Part shown: positions 1 to 5,964 of the stretch, one piece after another
Layout: every line of letters starts with the position of its first letter
Numbering within the stretch: the first letter of the stretch is position 1
From: an uncultured bacterium
GTDB taxonomy: Bacteria; Cloacimonadota; Cloacimonadia; Cloacimonadales; Cloacimonadaceae
Assembly: GCA_937924555.1 (NCBI GenBank)
Contig: CALDSN010000058.1
Span: 1-13,341 of the forward strand
DNA length: 13,341 bases
Direction: 5' to 3'
The notes under the pieces: generated by a model
Seen by the model: only the letters and a program-made list of their open reading frames with translations
Database searches by the model: none
Told to the model about the DNA's origin: nothing
Program-made: the position numbers and the translations under genes

Positions 1-230
1 TTCAGGGCATCGTTATCCAGAAACGTGGTGCCGGCGTGTCCAAATCCTTCACCGTTCGCAAAGTTTCAAGTGGCGTTGGCGTAGAGAGGATATTCCCTCA
101 AAGCTCCCCCAATATTGATAAACTTGAGATTGTGCGCCATGGCCAAGTTCGCAGAGCGAAGCTGTTCTATCTGCGCAGTGCCCAAGGTAAGGCGGGAAGA
201 ATTAAAGAACGCAGAAGATTCACTGCTTAG
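1..230 (+). CDS. rplS: 50S ribosomal protein L19, C-terminal part (5' end outside window)
   Basis: Reading frame 3 is open from the window edge and runs to a TAG at 228-230. The first residues in view are QGIVIQKRGAGVSKSFTVRK, followed by VGVERIFP, SPNIDKLEIVRHGQVRRAKL and a basic tail ending KERRRF. This order is diagnostic of bacterial L19, a large-subunit protein at the 30S-50S interface. About 75 residues are visible, so roughly the first third of a usual 110-120 residue L19 is missing. The GTG at 36 is an internal valine, not a start. A strong terminator follows 18 bp after the stop, so L19 ends its transcription unit (in many bacteria rpsP-rimM-trmD-rplS; the upstream genes are not visible here). 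Confidence 0.96.
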   Translation, partial: QGIVIQKRGAGVSKSFTVRKVSSGVGVERIFPQSSPNIDKLEIVRHGQVRRAKLFYLRSAQGKAGRIKERRRFTA

Positions 231-248
231 TTACCTATCACACTTCTT

Positions 249-286
249 AGCCCCTTCTTTCTCGCAAAGAAGGGGCTTTGTTTTTA
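249..286 (+). terminator. Rho-independent terminator of rplS
   Basis: A perfect 12-bp stem (AGCCCCTTCTTT at 249-260 pairing with AAAGAAGGGGCT at 266-277) has a 5-nt loop CTCGC and is followed by TTGTTTTT. This is a textbook intrinsic terminator 18 bp after the L19 stop. It separates rplS from the following alkyltransferase operon. Confidence 0.95.
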
Positions 287-352
287 CATTGACTTGATTC
301 GCCACCACCATTTTGGTGACGTAAACGTGAACATAGAATGTTTGAGGTAAGC

Positions 353-820
353 ATGGATAAACGTATATTCTACAGAGAGCCCTTTGGAGACTTATCCTTA
401 GTAATAGAACTGGAAGAAGATACCATCACTAGCCTGAGTTTCGGCAGCAAACAGACTCCCAGCCATCCATCCACACAAACAGAACACGAGATATTCAAGC
501 AATTGGATGCCTACTTTGCAGGTGAGTTACAGGAGTTTAACCTCCCCTTCTTTGCCACTGGAACAGTGTTTCAGTTAATGGTATGGGAAGAGCTGCTTAA
601 GATACCCTATGGCGAAACTATCAGCTATGGAGAGCTTGCTTCCCGCATAGGTAAACCCGGCTCAGCTAGAGCTGTCGGAGGAGCCTTGCATAGCAATCCA
701 GTTGCCATACTGCTCCCCTGTCACCGTGTTGTAGGCAGCAAAGGCAAGCTAACGGGATTTGCCGGAGGCGTGAAGGTTAAAGAGTATCTCCTAAATCTCG
801 AAAGGAAGTGTAGTGCATGA
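353..820 (+). CDS. ogt: Methylated-DNA--protein-cysteine S-methyltransferase (Ogt/MGMT type)
   Basis: This suicide repair enzyme transfers the alkyl group from O6-alkylguanine (and O4-alkylthymine) in DNA to its own cysteine. From the ATG at 353 the protein has 155 residues, normal for a single-domain Ogt without an Ada regulatory part. The C-terminal domain carries the helix-turn-helix segment with the recognition Arg (SARAVGGALHSNP, about 104-116), the active site PCHRV with nucleophile Cys123, and the closing GKLTGFAGG and KEYLLNLE motifs. The ATG at 353 has GAGGT at 344-348 just upstream. An in-frame ATG at 338 would add five residues but has no ribosome-binding site, so 353 is preferred. 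The stop overlaps the acpS start by ATGA, implying translational coupling. Family assignment is firm; the exact start is less so. Confidence 0.95.
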   Translation: MDKRIFYREPFGDLSLVIELEEDTITSLSFGSKQTPSHPSTQTEHEIFKQLDAYFAGELQEFNLPFFATGTVFQLMVWEELLKIPYGETISYGELASRIGKPGSARAVGGALHSNPVAILLPCHRVVGSKGKLTGFAGGVKVKEYLLNLERKCSA

Positions 821-1200
821 TAATCGGCATAGGTACGGATATCATCAGGGTGGAGAGATTAGCCAAAGCCATTGAAGCCAATGAGCGATTTGTGGAGCGA
901 GTTTTCACTACCGCTGAGATAGAGTATTGTAACTCCAAAGCCACCCCTGCGCTTAGCTTTGCCGTTCGCTTTGCTGCCAAAGAAGCTGTTATGAAGGCAT
1001 TGGGCACAGGATGGGATGGGGTGGTTAACTGGCAGGACATTGAGGTTACGAAGGATGCCTTGGGCTGTCCACTGCTGAACTTCTACGGTGCAACGAAGCA
1101 GCTTATGGCCACCAAGGGGGTTGTCAGGACTCACCTCAGCCTCTCTCATGAGAAGGAATACGCCGTTGCTTACGCTATTTTGGAAGGGAACGACCAATGA
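817..1200 (+). CDS. acpS: Holo-[acyl-carrier-protein] synthase
   Basis: AcpS transfers 4'-phosphopantetheine from CoA to the serine of apo-acyl carrier protein, activating it for fatty acid synthesis. The 127-residue product has the normal length. It opens with IIGIGTDIIRVERL (Mg ligand Asp8) and contains RFAAKEAVMKALGTG (Mg ligand Glu56), WQDIEV, and the C-terminal LSLSHEKEYAVAYAI segment. All are hallmarks of the trimeric AcpS family rather than Sfp-type transferases. AAGGAAG at about 801-807, inside the end of the alkyltransferase gene, is the ribosome-binding site. The gene overlaps its neighbours by ATGA at both ends (817-820 and 1197-1200), making it the middle gene of a coupled three-gene operon. 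Pairing acpS with a cyclase gene looks like shared expression rather than shared pathway. Confidence 0.97.
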   Translation: MIIGIGTDIIRVERLAKAIEANERFVERVFTTAEIEYCNSKATPALSFAVRFAAKEAVMKALGTGWDGVVNWQDIEVTKDALGCPLLNFYGATKQLMATKGVVRTHLSLSHEKEYAVAYAILEGNDQ

Positions 1201-4046
1201 GAGATAATGAATTGCTCTTTGGAGGAGATTTCTTTGATCTGGAGGAGAGCATTGTTGCTCCTGCCGAGAAACTTCAGCTTAGAGAGGGTGAACTGAGAGA
1301 AGTTGCGGTGCTGTTTGCCGATATCAAAGGCTTCAGCAGCATATCTAACCTCTTTGATGCAGAAACCATCCACAAGAAGATGGATGAACTGATGAAGGTT
1401 TTCTCGCGCTGTATCAGCTATTACGGTGGCTTTGTGGACAAGTATATGGGCGATGGAATAATGGCTCTGTTTGGCGCAAAGATAGCAAGCGAACAGGATA
1501 CAGAGCGTGCGATTATGGCTGCCCTAAAGATGAAGCAACAGCTTCGGCAATACAATCGGCTGCTTAATCGCCAGGCAGGCTTCGAGAAGCTGGAACTTGG
1601 CATCAGGATTGGCATTAATTCCGGCTTGGTTTCTGTGGGTAAGGTTGGAGAGGATAGAGAGGGAGATTTTACTGTTTATGGACCCGAGGTTAACTTAGCA
1701 TCCAGAATGGAATCTAATGCACCCGTGAATGAGATTATGCTCCCTGTCGGAACCATGAAGCAAGTTCAACGTAGTTTCGAGTTTGAAGCGATTGGACAAA
1801 AGTCCGTTAAAGGCTTTGACGAGCCTATCGATTGCTTCATCGTTGTTTCCCCAAAGCTGGAGGCATCACTCCATCGCAGAAACCATCAGACGGCTTATAT
1901 TGGCAGAACAGTGGAGTTGGCTCTGTTACAGAACAGCCTCACTCTCCCCGATAGACCTCAATCACAGTTTATCCACATTAAAGGGGATGCAGGCTTGGGT
2001 AAAACAAGGCTGGTTTACGAGTTTGAGAGGCATAACACGGAGCGAGCCATATTCCTGCATGGAGCTTGCAGTGCCATCAGCCATGCCCCGCTAAATCTCT
2101 TCAGCTCCATCCTGGAATCATTCTTTAGAATCCAACTTAACGAAACTCCGGAGCACAAACTAAGCAAGCTGGAGCATACTTTGGGCGAGCTATCTGCCAC
2201 TTTGAACCAGGCAGACAGAAGCAACCTGGAGGACATAAAGAACTTACTAGCTTTCCTGCTGGAGATTAAACTGAACGACCCCCGCCTAAAGCAAAGCGGA
2301 GCAGATCTGCTGAAGCACCTGTCTTTGGCACTAATATCTTTCTTCAAGCTCATTGGCACTATAGCCCTGAAACAACATAAACCTCTTGTGCTTGTGTTAG
2401 ACGATCTGCATTGGCTGGATGAAGCTTCGGCAAGTGTCTTGGAAAGCTTGGTGACGAGCTATATTGCCTCTTCTTCCGAGCTTACACAGCCCAAGGTGCT
2501 TTGGATGCTACTCTCGCGCATGGAGTATGAACTCCCGCCCTATTTAAGCATTTCCGCAGATAGCATTGTGCTTAGCTTAAGCCCTCTACGACAAGAGGAT
2601 ATCAGGACTTTGCTGCGAAACCATGTGGAGAATGCCGTCATTCCTGAGGAGGCAGTGGAAAAGGTTATCACGCTCTCCGAGGGTAATCCATTCTATTTGG
2701 AAGAATGGTGTAACTATATAGATAGCCTTCCCAAGTCTGAACTAAAGGATTTCCCTGTCCCGGCAACCCTGCATGCCTTGGTTCTCTCCCGTCTGGACAA
2801 ACTTCCCGTTGCGCTCAAGATGCTGCTCCACAAAGCTTCCGTCATTGGGCAGGATTTCTTTGTGGATATCCTACAATACATGGAAGCCAAGCTGAATGAG
2901 CAAATAGATGTGGTGCAAACCCTTAACTCTCTCGAGGAGCAGAGCATCATCCTCAAATCACTGGGTTTTGATTTCTCCACCTACTTCTTTAAGCACATCA
3001 CCACGCGGGAAGTGGCATACCAAACTCTGCTGCTTGAAAACCGTAAGATACTGCATCGTCTGTGTGCTGAAGCCATTGAAGAGCTATATCCCGAAAGACT
3101 TGAGGAGTTTACCTACCTTCTTGCGGAACACTATCATAAAGCCGAGATAACCGACAAAGCTGCCCACTACCTGGAAAAAGCAGGCAACAAAGCAGCCAAT
3201 ATCTATGACAACTCACAAGCTTTGAAGCTATATGCCGCCCTGCTGTCACTTCCGCGGATAGAGCTTGCCAAACAGCTTGAGATAAAGCAAAAGGTGGCTG
3301 ACATCCACTGGCTTACCGGTGACCGGGAACAGGCTATCGCCGAGGTGGAAAGTATCATGGCGTTGGCAGAATCTTCCACCGATGACCCTGCCCTGTTTCA
3401 TGCACATCGCTTCCTGGGTATCGCATCATTCTACACGGGTAGCTTAGATGCCGCAAAACAGCATCTGGACAAAGCAATGTTCATTGCAAATAAACTGGGG
3501 GATACCTTGCTGAATTGCATTGCCATGGGGAATTTGAGTAACTGGTACTTCCAAGCCAAGGACTTTGCCAAAGCCCGTGAGCTTCAGCTTAACAGCTTGG
3601 AACTTGCCGAGCAGCTTGGCGACCCTCAAAGACAGGCAAAAAGCCTCAGTAATCTGGGAATGATAGACATGAGTCAGGAAGCATATATCACGGCAGAAGC
3701 ATATTTTACCAAGAGTTTGGAGATAGCAAGAACCGAACGCTTGATGAAGGAAGAATCCATTGCCTTGGGTAATATGGCTTATCTGAGAACTCTATCCCGT
3801 GATTTCGACCGAGCCAAAGCCCTTTTCTCCGAAAAGCTCCGTATCGCCGAAATGATGTATGACCTTCAGGAAGAGAAACAAGCTTTGGAGAACCTGTATC
3901 TCATCAGTTCAGAGCTTGATGACTACCCCGCCTGCAGAGTTTACCTGCAAAGGTTGCTAAAGATACATACAGTTCTGGGCAATACCACGGATATTCAGGA
4001 GATGGAAGAGCTTTTGGAAAGCTTGCCAGAAGGCAACAACGCATAG
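1197..4046 (+). CDS. Class III adenylate/guanylate cyclase fused to NTPase module and TPR repeats
   Basis: This is a 949-residue multidomain signalling protein. Residues about 34-220 form a class III cyclase domain with a complete-looking active site: LFADIKGF gives metal ligand Asp42; DKYMGDG gives substrate Lys82 and metal Asp86; the second substrate position is Thr159 (FTVYG); NLASRME gives Asn166 and Arg170. A Lys/Thr pair is typical of class IIIb cyclases, which usually make cAMP and are often bicarbonate responsive; the product here is inferred. Residues about 234-480 are an AAA/STAND-like NTPase with Walker A GDAGLGKT (263-270) and Walker B LVLVLDDLHW (397-406). About 530-640 looks helical or winged-helix, and about 645-935 holds TPR-like repeats rich in A..Y/L..A spacing. 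No signal peptide or membrane segment is visible, so it should be cytoplasmic. It overlaps acpS by ATGA. The NTPase-TPR part probably senses a partner or ligand and controls the cyclase. Confidence 0.93.
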   Translation: MRDNELLFGGDFFDLEESIVAPAEKLQLREGELREVAVLFADIKGFSSISNLFDAETIHKKMDELMKVFSRCISYYGGFVDKYMGDGIMALFGAKIASEQDTERAIMAALKMKQQLRQYNRLLNRQAGFEKLELGIRIGINSGLVSVGKVGEDREGDFTVYGPEVNLASRMESNAPVNEIMLPVGTMKQVQRSFEFEAIGQKSVKGFDEPIDCFIVVSPKLEASLHRRNHQTAYIGRTVELALLQNSLTLPDRPQSQFIHIKGDAGLGKTRLVYEFERHNTERAIFLHGACSAISHAPLNLFSSILESFFRIQLNETPEHKLSKLEHTLGELSATLNQADRSNLEDIKNLLAFLLEIKLNDPRLKQSGADLLKHLSLALISFFKLIGTIALKQHKPLVLVLDDLHWLDEASASVLESLVTSYIASSSELTQPKVLWMLLSRMEYELPPYLSISADSIVLSLSPLRQEDIRTLLRNHVENAVIPEEAVEKVITLSEGNPFYLEEWCNYIDSLPKSELKDFPVPATLHALVLSRLDKLPVALKMLLHKASVIGQDFFVDILQYMEAKLNEQIDVVQTLNSLEEQSIILKSLGFDFSTYFFKHITTREVAYQTLLLENRKILHRLCAEAIEELYPERLEEFTYLLAEHYHKAEITDKAAHYLEKAGNKAANIYDNSQALKLYAALLSLPRIELAKQLEIKQKVADIHWLTGDREQAIAEVESIMALAESSTDDPALFHAHRFLGIASFYTGSLDAAKQHLDKAMFIANKLGDTLLNCIAMGNLSNWYFQAKDFAKARELQLNSLELAEQLGDPQRQAKSLSNLGMIDMSQEAYITAEAYFTKSLEIARTERLMKEESIALGNMAYLRTLSRDFDRAKALFSEKLRIAEMMYDLQEEKQALENLYLISSELDDYPACRVYLQRLLKIHTVLGNTTDIQEMEELLESLPEGNNA

Positions 4047-4070
4047 CTTAGGCTGTTACCAGGATAAGCT
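4045..4070. other. Small inverted repeat across two convergent stop codons
   Basis: AGCTTA (4045-4050) and TAAGCT (4065-4070) are complementary around a 14-nt loop. The repeat overlaps the TAG of the cyclase gene and contains the stop codon of the convergent caspase-like gene. Only 9 bp separate the two genes. There is no U-tract on either strand, so it is at best a weak bidirectional 3' end. I see no other terminator between these genes. Confidence 0.3.
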
Positions 4071-4844
4071 TCCTCCTCCCTGTATGGACTTCAAAGGCTG
4101 CCGCTTCCATTGAAGCATCATATCCGGTGTTCCGAAGTGGAAATCCCCCTCAATAGCACCTGATATCCAAGGTTTTTGCAGCTTCCCTGTGCGTGACTCC
4201 ACATCAGCCATCACCAATTGCATGGTGCTATTTATTCCCAACTCAGAAGTGCTTATCCTTTCGATAAACGCCTGTGAGAATGTGCTTTGCGAGACTTGTG
4301 TAAGGGCAATGGCTTTACCGGGTTGCGCAGCGGAGATAATCATCTGTTTGGGAGAAGCAGCCTGCATCGCCACAAAGGGCTTGGCAATCGCTTTCGAGGA
4401 GTTCATCCCCCACATCCGAGATGCTTCAAGCACAATGATGGATGTCTTTGCCGTCTTTATCTTCTGCGCAAGCGTGCTCACGCTATAAGCACTTGTCGGG
4501 TAATTCTGTATTTGTGCGATATCTAATCTCGCAGGAACTATGTAGTTGATACCATTGGAGTTTGTGCCATGCCCGCTGTAATAAACCACCACATCGTCAC
4601 TTGCTGTAACCCGTGCGGAAAAGCTATCCACAACTGCCGTGATTGCCCCTAAGCTCAGGTTGCTACGCTTCCACACATTGAAGCCAAGCTTGGTCAAAGC
4701 CACATTCATTGAATCCGCATCAGTAGCCGCATTCACCACGCTGCTATTGGCATATACGGAATTCGCAATTATCAGAGCTTTCCTCTCCGCCGATAGACCG
4801 AGGAGAATACTCAGCATCATAACAAGGATAATCAGCCTTTTCAT
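4056..4844 (-). CDS. Secreted caspase-fold (peptidase C14-like) protein with Ser in the catalytic Cys position
   Basis: The 262-residue product begins with a classic signal peptide (MKR, a hydrophobic stretch to about residue 17, then GLSA before ERKALIIANS). The mature part starts directly with the caspase fold: RKALIIANSVYAN, a DADSMNVALTKLGF segment, and the catalytic-His motif VVVYYSGHG with His92. In active bacterial caspase homologues the nucleophile lies in a strand ending DACR. Here that strand reads IIVLEASRMW, so Glu140 replaces Asp and Ser142 (codon TCT, one base from TGT) replaces Cys. The later MIISAAQPGKAIA and the closing PWISGAIEGDFHFG also fit the family. It is therefore probably a non-proteolytic caspase-like protein of the periplasm or outside, unless the Ser acts as nucleophile. 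GGAG 8 bp upstream supports the start. It is not in an operon; it converges with the cyclase gene. Confidence 0.85.
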   Translation of the reverse strand: MKRLIILVMMLSILLGLSAERKALIIANSVYANSSVVNAATDADSMNVALTKLGFNVWKRSNLSLGAITAVVDSFSARVTASDDVVVYYSGHGTNSNGINYIVPARLDIAQIQNYPTSAYSVSTLAQKIKTAKTSIIVLEASRMWGMNSSKAIAKPFVAMQAASPKQMIISAAQPGKAIALTQVSQSTFSQAFIERISTSELGINSTMQLVMADVESRTGKLQKPWISGAIEGDFHFGTPDMMLQWKRQPLKSIQGGGSLSW

Positions 4845-4873
4845 AAATACTCCATTTCAAAGCTATGGGGCGA

Positions 4874-4900
4874 ATTGTATTACTTCTTGCATTTTGTCAA
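4874..4900 (-). promoter_or_regulatory. Candidate vegetative promoter of the caspase-like gene
   Basis: On the minus strand TTGACA (4895-4900, perfect -35) is followed after 15 bp by TACAAT (4874-4879, 5 of 6 to the -10 consensus). It lies about 30 bp before the start codon at 4844. The 15-bp spacer is shorter than the usual 17, which lowers confidence. Confidence 0.45.
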
Positions 4901-4976
4901 TTACTTTCTCGTAAATTCTTCATCTTTCATTCTCCGCACAAGGGAAGTTTTCAAGGTACCCCCTTGCTGTTTTTTC

Positions 4977-5035
4977 TCATCATCCCCTCGTGACTCCCTC
5001 GTGACTCCCGGGTGGGATGAGGGAATCATGAGAGA
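4977..5035. repeat. Hairpin element built from tandem 11-bp units (copy A)
   Basis: CCCTCGTGACT occurs twice in tandem (4985-4995 and 4996-5006), preceded by a degenerate third unit (CTCATCATCCC, 4977-4987). The right side is a degenerate inverted copy. CTCGTGACTCCCTCGT (4987-5002) pairs with ATGAGGGAATCATGAG (5017-5032) with 13 Watson-Crick pairs, two G-U pairs and one mismatch, around a 14-nt loop. There is no U-tract on either side. The layout matches the element at 11414-11482, and the units are similar when rotated (CTCATGATTCC against CTGATCATTAC, 8 of 11). It lies between two same-direction genes. Function is unknown. Confidence 0.75.
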
Positions 5036-5218
5036 ATTACCTCTGACTGAATAGTGCTATGAACCAGTGAAAAGCGGATTTGGTTTAAGCAATGCTTTAG
5101 CGCTGTGTTACAGTGAGGCAAGAAAGTAGCGATGGCAAGTTATGCATGGACTTTCATGCAGGAGACCCTATCATTATGGTGATGCAAACTGAGCTAATGT
5201 GATTCCGAAAAGCCAGGC

Positions 5219-5250
5219 AAAAAAAAAGCAGAACCACTAAAGTTCTGCTT
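5219..5250 (-). terminator. Rho-independent terminator of the pilin-like gene
   Basis: AAGCAGAAC (5226-5234) and GTTCTGCTT (5242-5250) form a 9-bp stem with a 7-nt loop. The nine A's at 5219-5227 become a U-tract in the leftward transcript. It lies about 60 bp after the stop codon of the gene at 5309-5746. Confidence 0.9.
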
Positions 5251-5265
5251 GGGAGGTAATTATAT

Positions 5266-5299
5266 GTACGCCTATACTAAGGGATCGGTATAGTAGTAC
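5266..5299 (-). other. Second hairpin in the 3' UTR of the pilin-like gene
   Basis: CTATAC (5272-5277) pairs with GTATAG (5288-5293) around a 10-nt loop. GTAC at 5266-5269 and 5296-5299 can extend the stem past a 2x2 internal loop. It starts 9 bp after the stop codon and precedes the terminator, so the mRNA would end in two stacked hairpins, possibly protecting the 3' end. Confidence 0.45.
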
Positions 5300-5308
5300 G
5301 TTTCAAGT

Positions 5309-5746
5309 CTAAAAACCTTCTGCATCAGATACAGCCGTCTCGGGGCTTTGGGTTAACATATCCATGGTAAGCTCTGCGTAGGGGAATTTGTTGCCCTTGC
5401 TGGCTGTGCCGAGTGCGGCGATGACAACGACACCGCTGGCAACACTCTTCACTCTATATTCTCCGTTGTCGTTAACTGACCTGAAAACACCACCCTCTTC
5501 CGTGAAACCGAGGGATAAGCCTACGCTTGCCATAGTGACATTGGCAATGCTTTTATTGGCTCCTCCCATCGAGGTTGGCAACAACCAGTATTGAACCAGC
5601 TTGGTCCCCATATCTTGTAAATCTGTAGCAATCGCCGTTTTATTTGAGTTGTAAGAACCGGAGTTAAAAACAACAAAACCAACGGATATGGCAACCCCAA
5701 CGACGATAACGCCGATAACAAGAACCATTATTTGTTGAGTTCCCAT
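5309..5746 (-). CDS. Small pilin-like protein with N-terminal membrane segment (MGTQQ type)
   Basis: This is a 145-residue protein of unknown function. It starts MGTQQIMVLVIGVIVVGVAI, giving one hydrophobic helix (about residues 5-28) almost at the N-terminus. The rest is polar and probably extracytoplasmic, with Gly/Ser/Asn-rich stretches, DNGEYRV, and a strand-like SGVVVIAAL segment. The short pre-helix leader, single helix and small beta-type domain are the layout of type IV pilins and pseudopilins. The usual prepilin peptidase site (Gly then Phe/Met, with Glu5) is not evident, so family membership is not proven. I recall similar MG-QQ N-termini on uncharacterised proteins of Cloacimonadota and relatives, but could not check. 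AAGGAG 8 bp before the ATG supports the start. It is a single-gene unit with a sigma-54 type promoter upstream and its own terminator, as expected for an abundant, regulated structural protein. Confidence 0.75.
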   Translation of the reverse strand: MGTQQIMVLVIGVIVVGVAISVGFVVFNSGSYNSNKTAIATDLQDMGTKLVQYWLLPTSMGGANKSIANVTMASVGLSLGFTEEGGVFRSVNDNGEYRVKSVASGVVVIAALGTASKGNKFPYAELTMDMLTQSPETAVSDAEGF

Positions 5747-5784
5747 CTTCCTTACTCCTTATTTCTTCTCGTGCAGTAGTGAAA

Positions 5785-5800
5785 CGCAATTTCCGTGCCA
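5785..5800 (-). promoter_or_regulatory. Sigma-54 (RpoN) -24/-12 promoter of the pilin-like gene
   Basis: On the minus strand the sequence TGGCACGGAAATTGCG (5800 to 5785) matches the sigma-54 consensus TGGCACN5TTGCW at every conserved base except the last. The invariant GG (5799-5798) and GC (5787-5786) are exactly 10 bp apart. Transcription would start near 5774, giving a leader of about 27 nt that contains the AAGGAG ribosome-binding site (5755-5760). Sigma-54 promoters need an upstream-bound activator ATPase; its gene is not in this window. Confidence 0.85.
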
Positions 5801-5925
5801 AACTTATGTAACATATTTCGTACCGCAGTTAAGCAAGCTTCGCCTTAAGCTGTTCCAAATAATGCTGTTAACAAGTGTGTTTGCGAGAAGAGTAAATTGC
5901 CTCCACATCGTGGTGATGCATTTAC

Positions 5926-5942
5926 AATACAGCGCTTGTATT
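5926..5942. promoter_or_regulatory. Inverted repeat, possible upstream activator site
   Basis: AATACA-GCGCT-TGTATT is a 6-bp inverted repeat about 150-170 bp upstream of the predicted sigma-54 start, a distance normal for enhancer sites of sigma-54 activators. It also lies 22-39 bp past the stop codon of the oligopeptidase gene, so it could equally be a 3'-end hairpin of that transcript; no U-tract follows it. The rest of 5801-5964 holds an 11-bp palindrome TATGTAACATA (5805-5815) and no gene. Confidence 0.3.
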
Positions 5943-5964
5943 TATGCCCCATAAATAAGACATA

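Larger units (their letters stand above)
4845..5308. other. Non-coding stretch between caspase-like and pilin-like genes
   Basis: No convincing gene is seen on either strand. From left to right the stretch holds: the candidate promoter of the caspase-like gene; a terminator-like hairpin reading rightwards (CAAGG-TACCC-CCTTG at 4952-4966, then six T at 4970-4975) with no matching gene; the 11-bp-unit hairpin at 4977-5035; a short palindrome TGCATG/CATGCA at 5143-5160; the leftward terminator of the pilin-like gene (5219-5250); and a second hairpin at 5266-5299. About 180 bp (5040-5220) show nothing else recognisable. Confidence 0.6.

Noticed and set aside
289..339. Promoter for the alkyltransferase operon (TTGACT near 289, TAGAAT at 334-339)
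   Set aside because: No -35/-10 pair with acceptable spacing could be assembled; a promoter must be near, but I cannot place it.
338..352. Alternative ATG at 338 for the alkyltransferase
   Set aside because: No Shine-Dalgarno before it, whereas 353 has GAGGT; kept only as a possibility.
777..1040. Antisense reading frames of 60-110 codons over acpS, the cyclase, radA and other genes
   Set aside because: They lie fully opposite strongly conserved genes, show no family motifs and lack ribosome-binding sites; they are codon-bias shadows.
4189..4526. Two + strand open frames opposite the caspase-like gene
   Set aside because: The minus-strand frame has a signal peptide, SD and clear caspase-fold motifs; the plus-strand frames have none.
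4056..4844. Caspase-like gene plus cyclase as an abortive-infection (CBASS-like) pair
   Set aside because: The genes are convergent, not co-transcribed. The cyclase is class III rather than CD-NTase, and the caspase-like protein is exported and lacks the catalytic Cys.
4977..5035. CRISPR or transposon end as an explanation of the 11-bp tandem units (also 11414-11482)
   Set aside because: Units abut without spacers, there is no transposase, and I see no target-site duplication flanking the hairpins.
5264..5293. Short + strand reading frame MYAYTKGSV after a good GGAGGT ribosome-binding site
   Set aside because: Only nine codons. It lies inside the 3' UTR hairpin of the opposite gene and directly after that gene's terminator, with no promoter in view; the SD match is probably chance.
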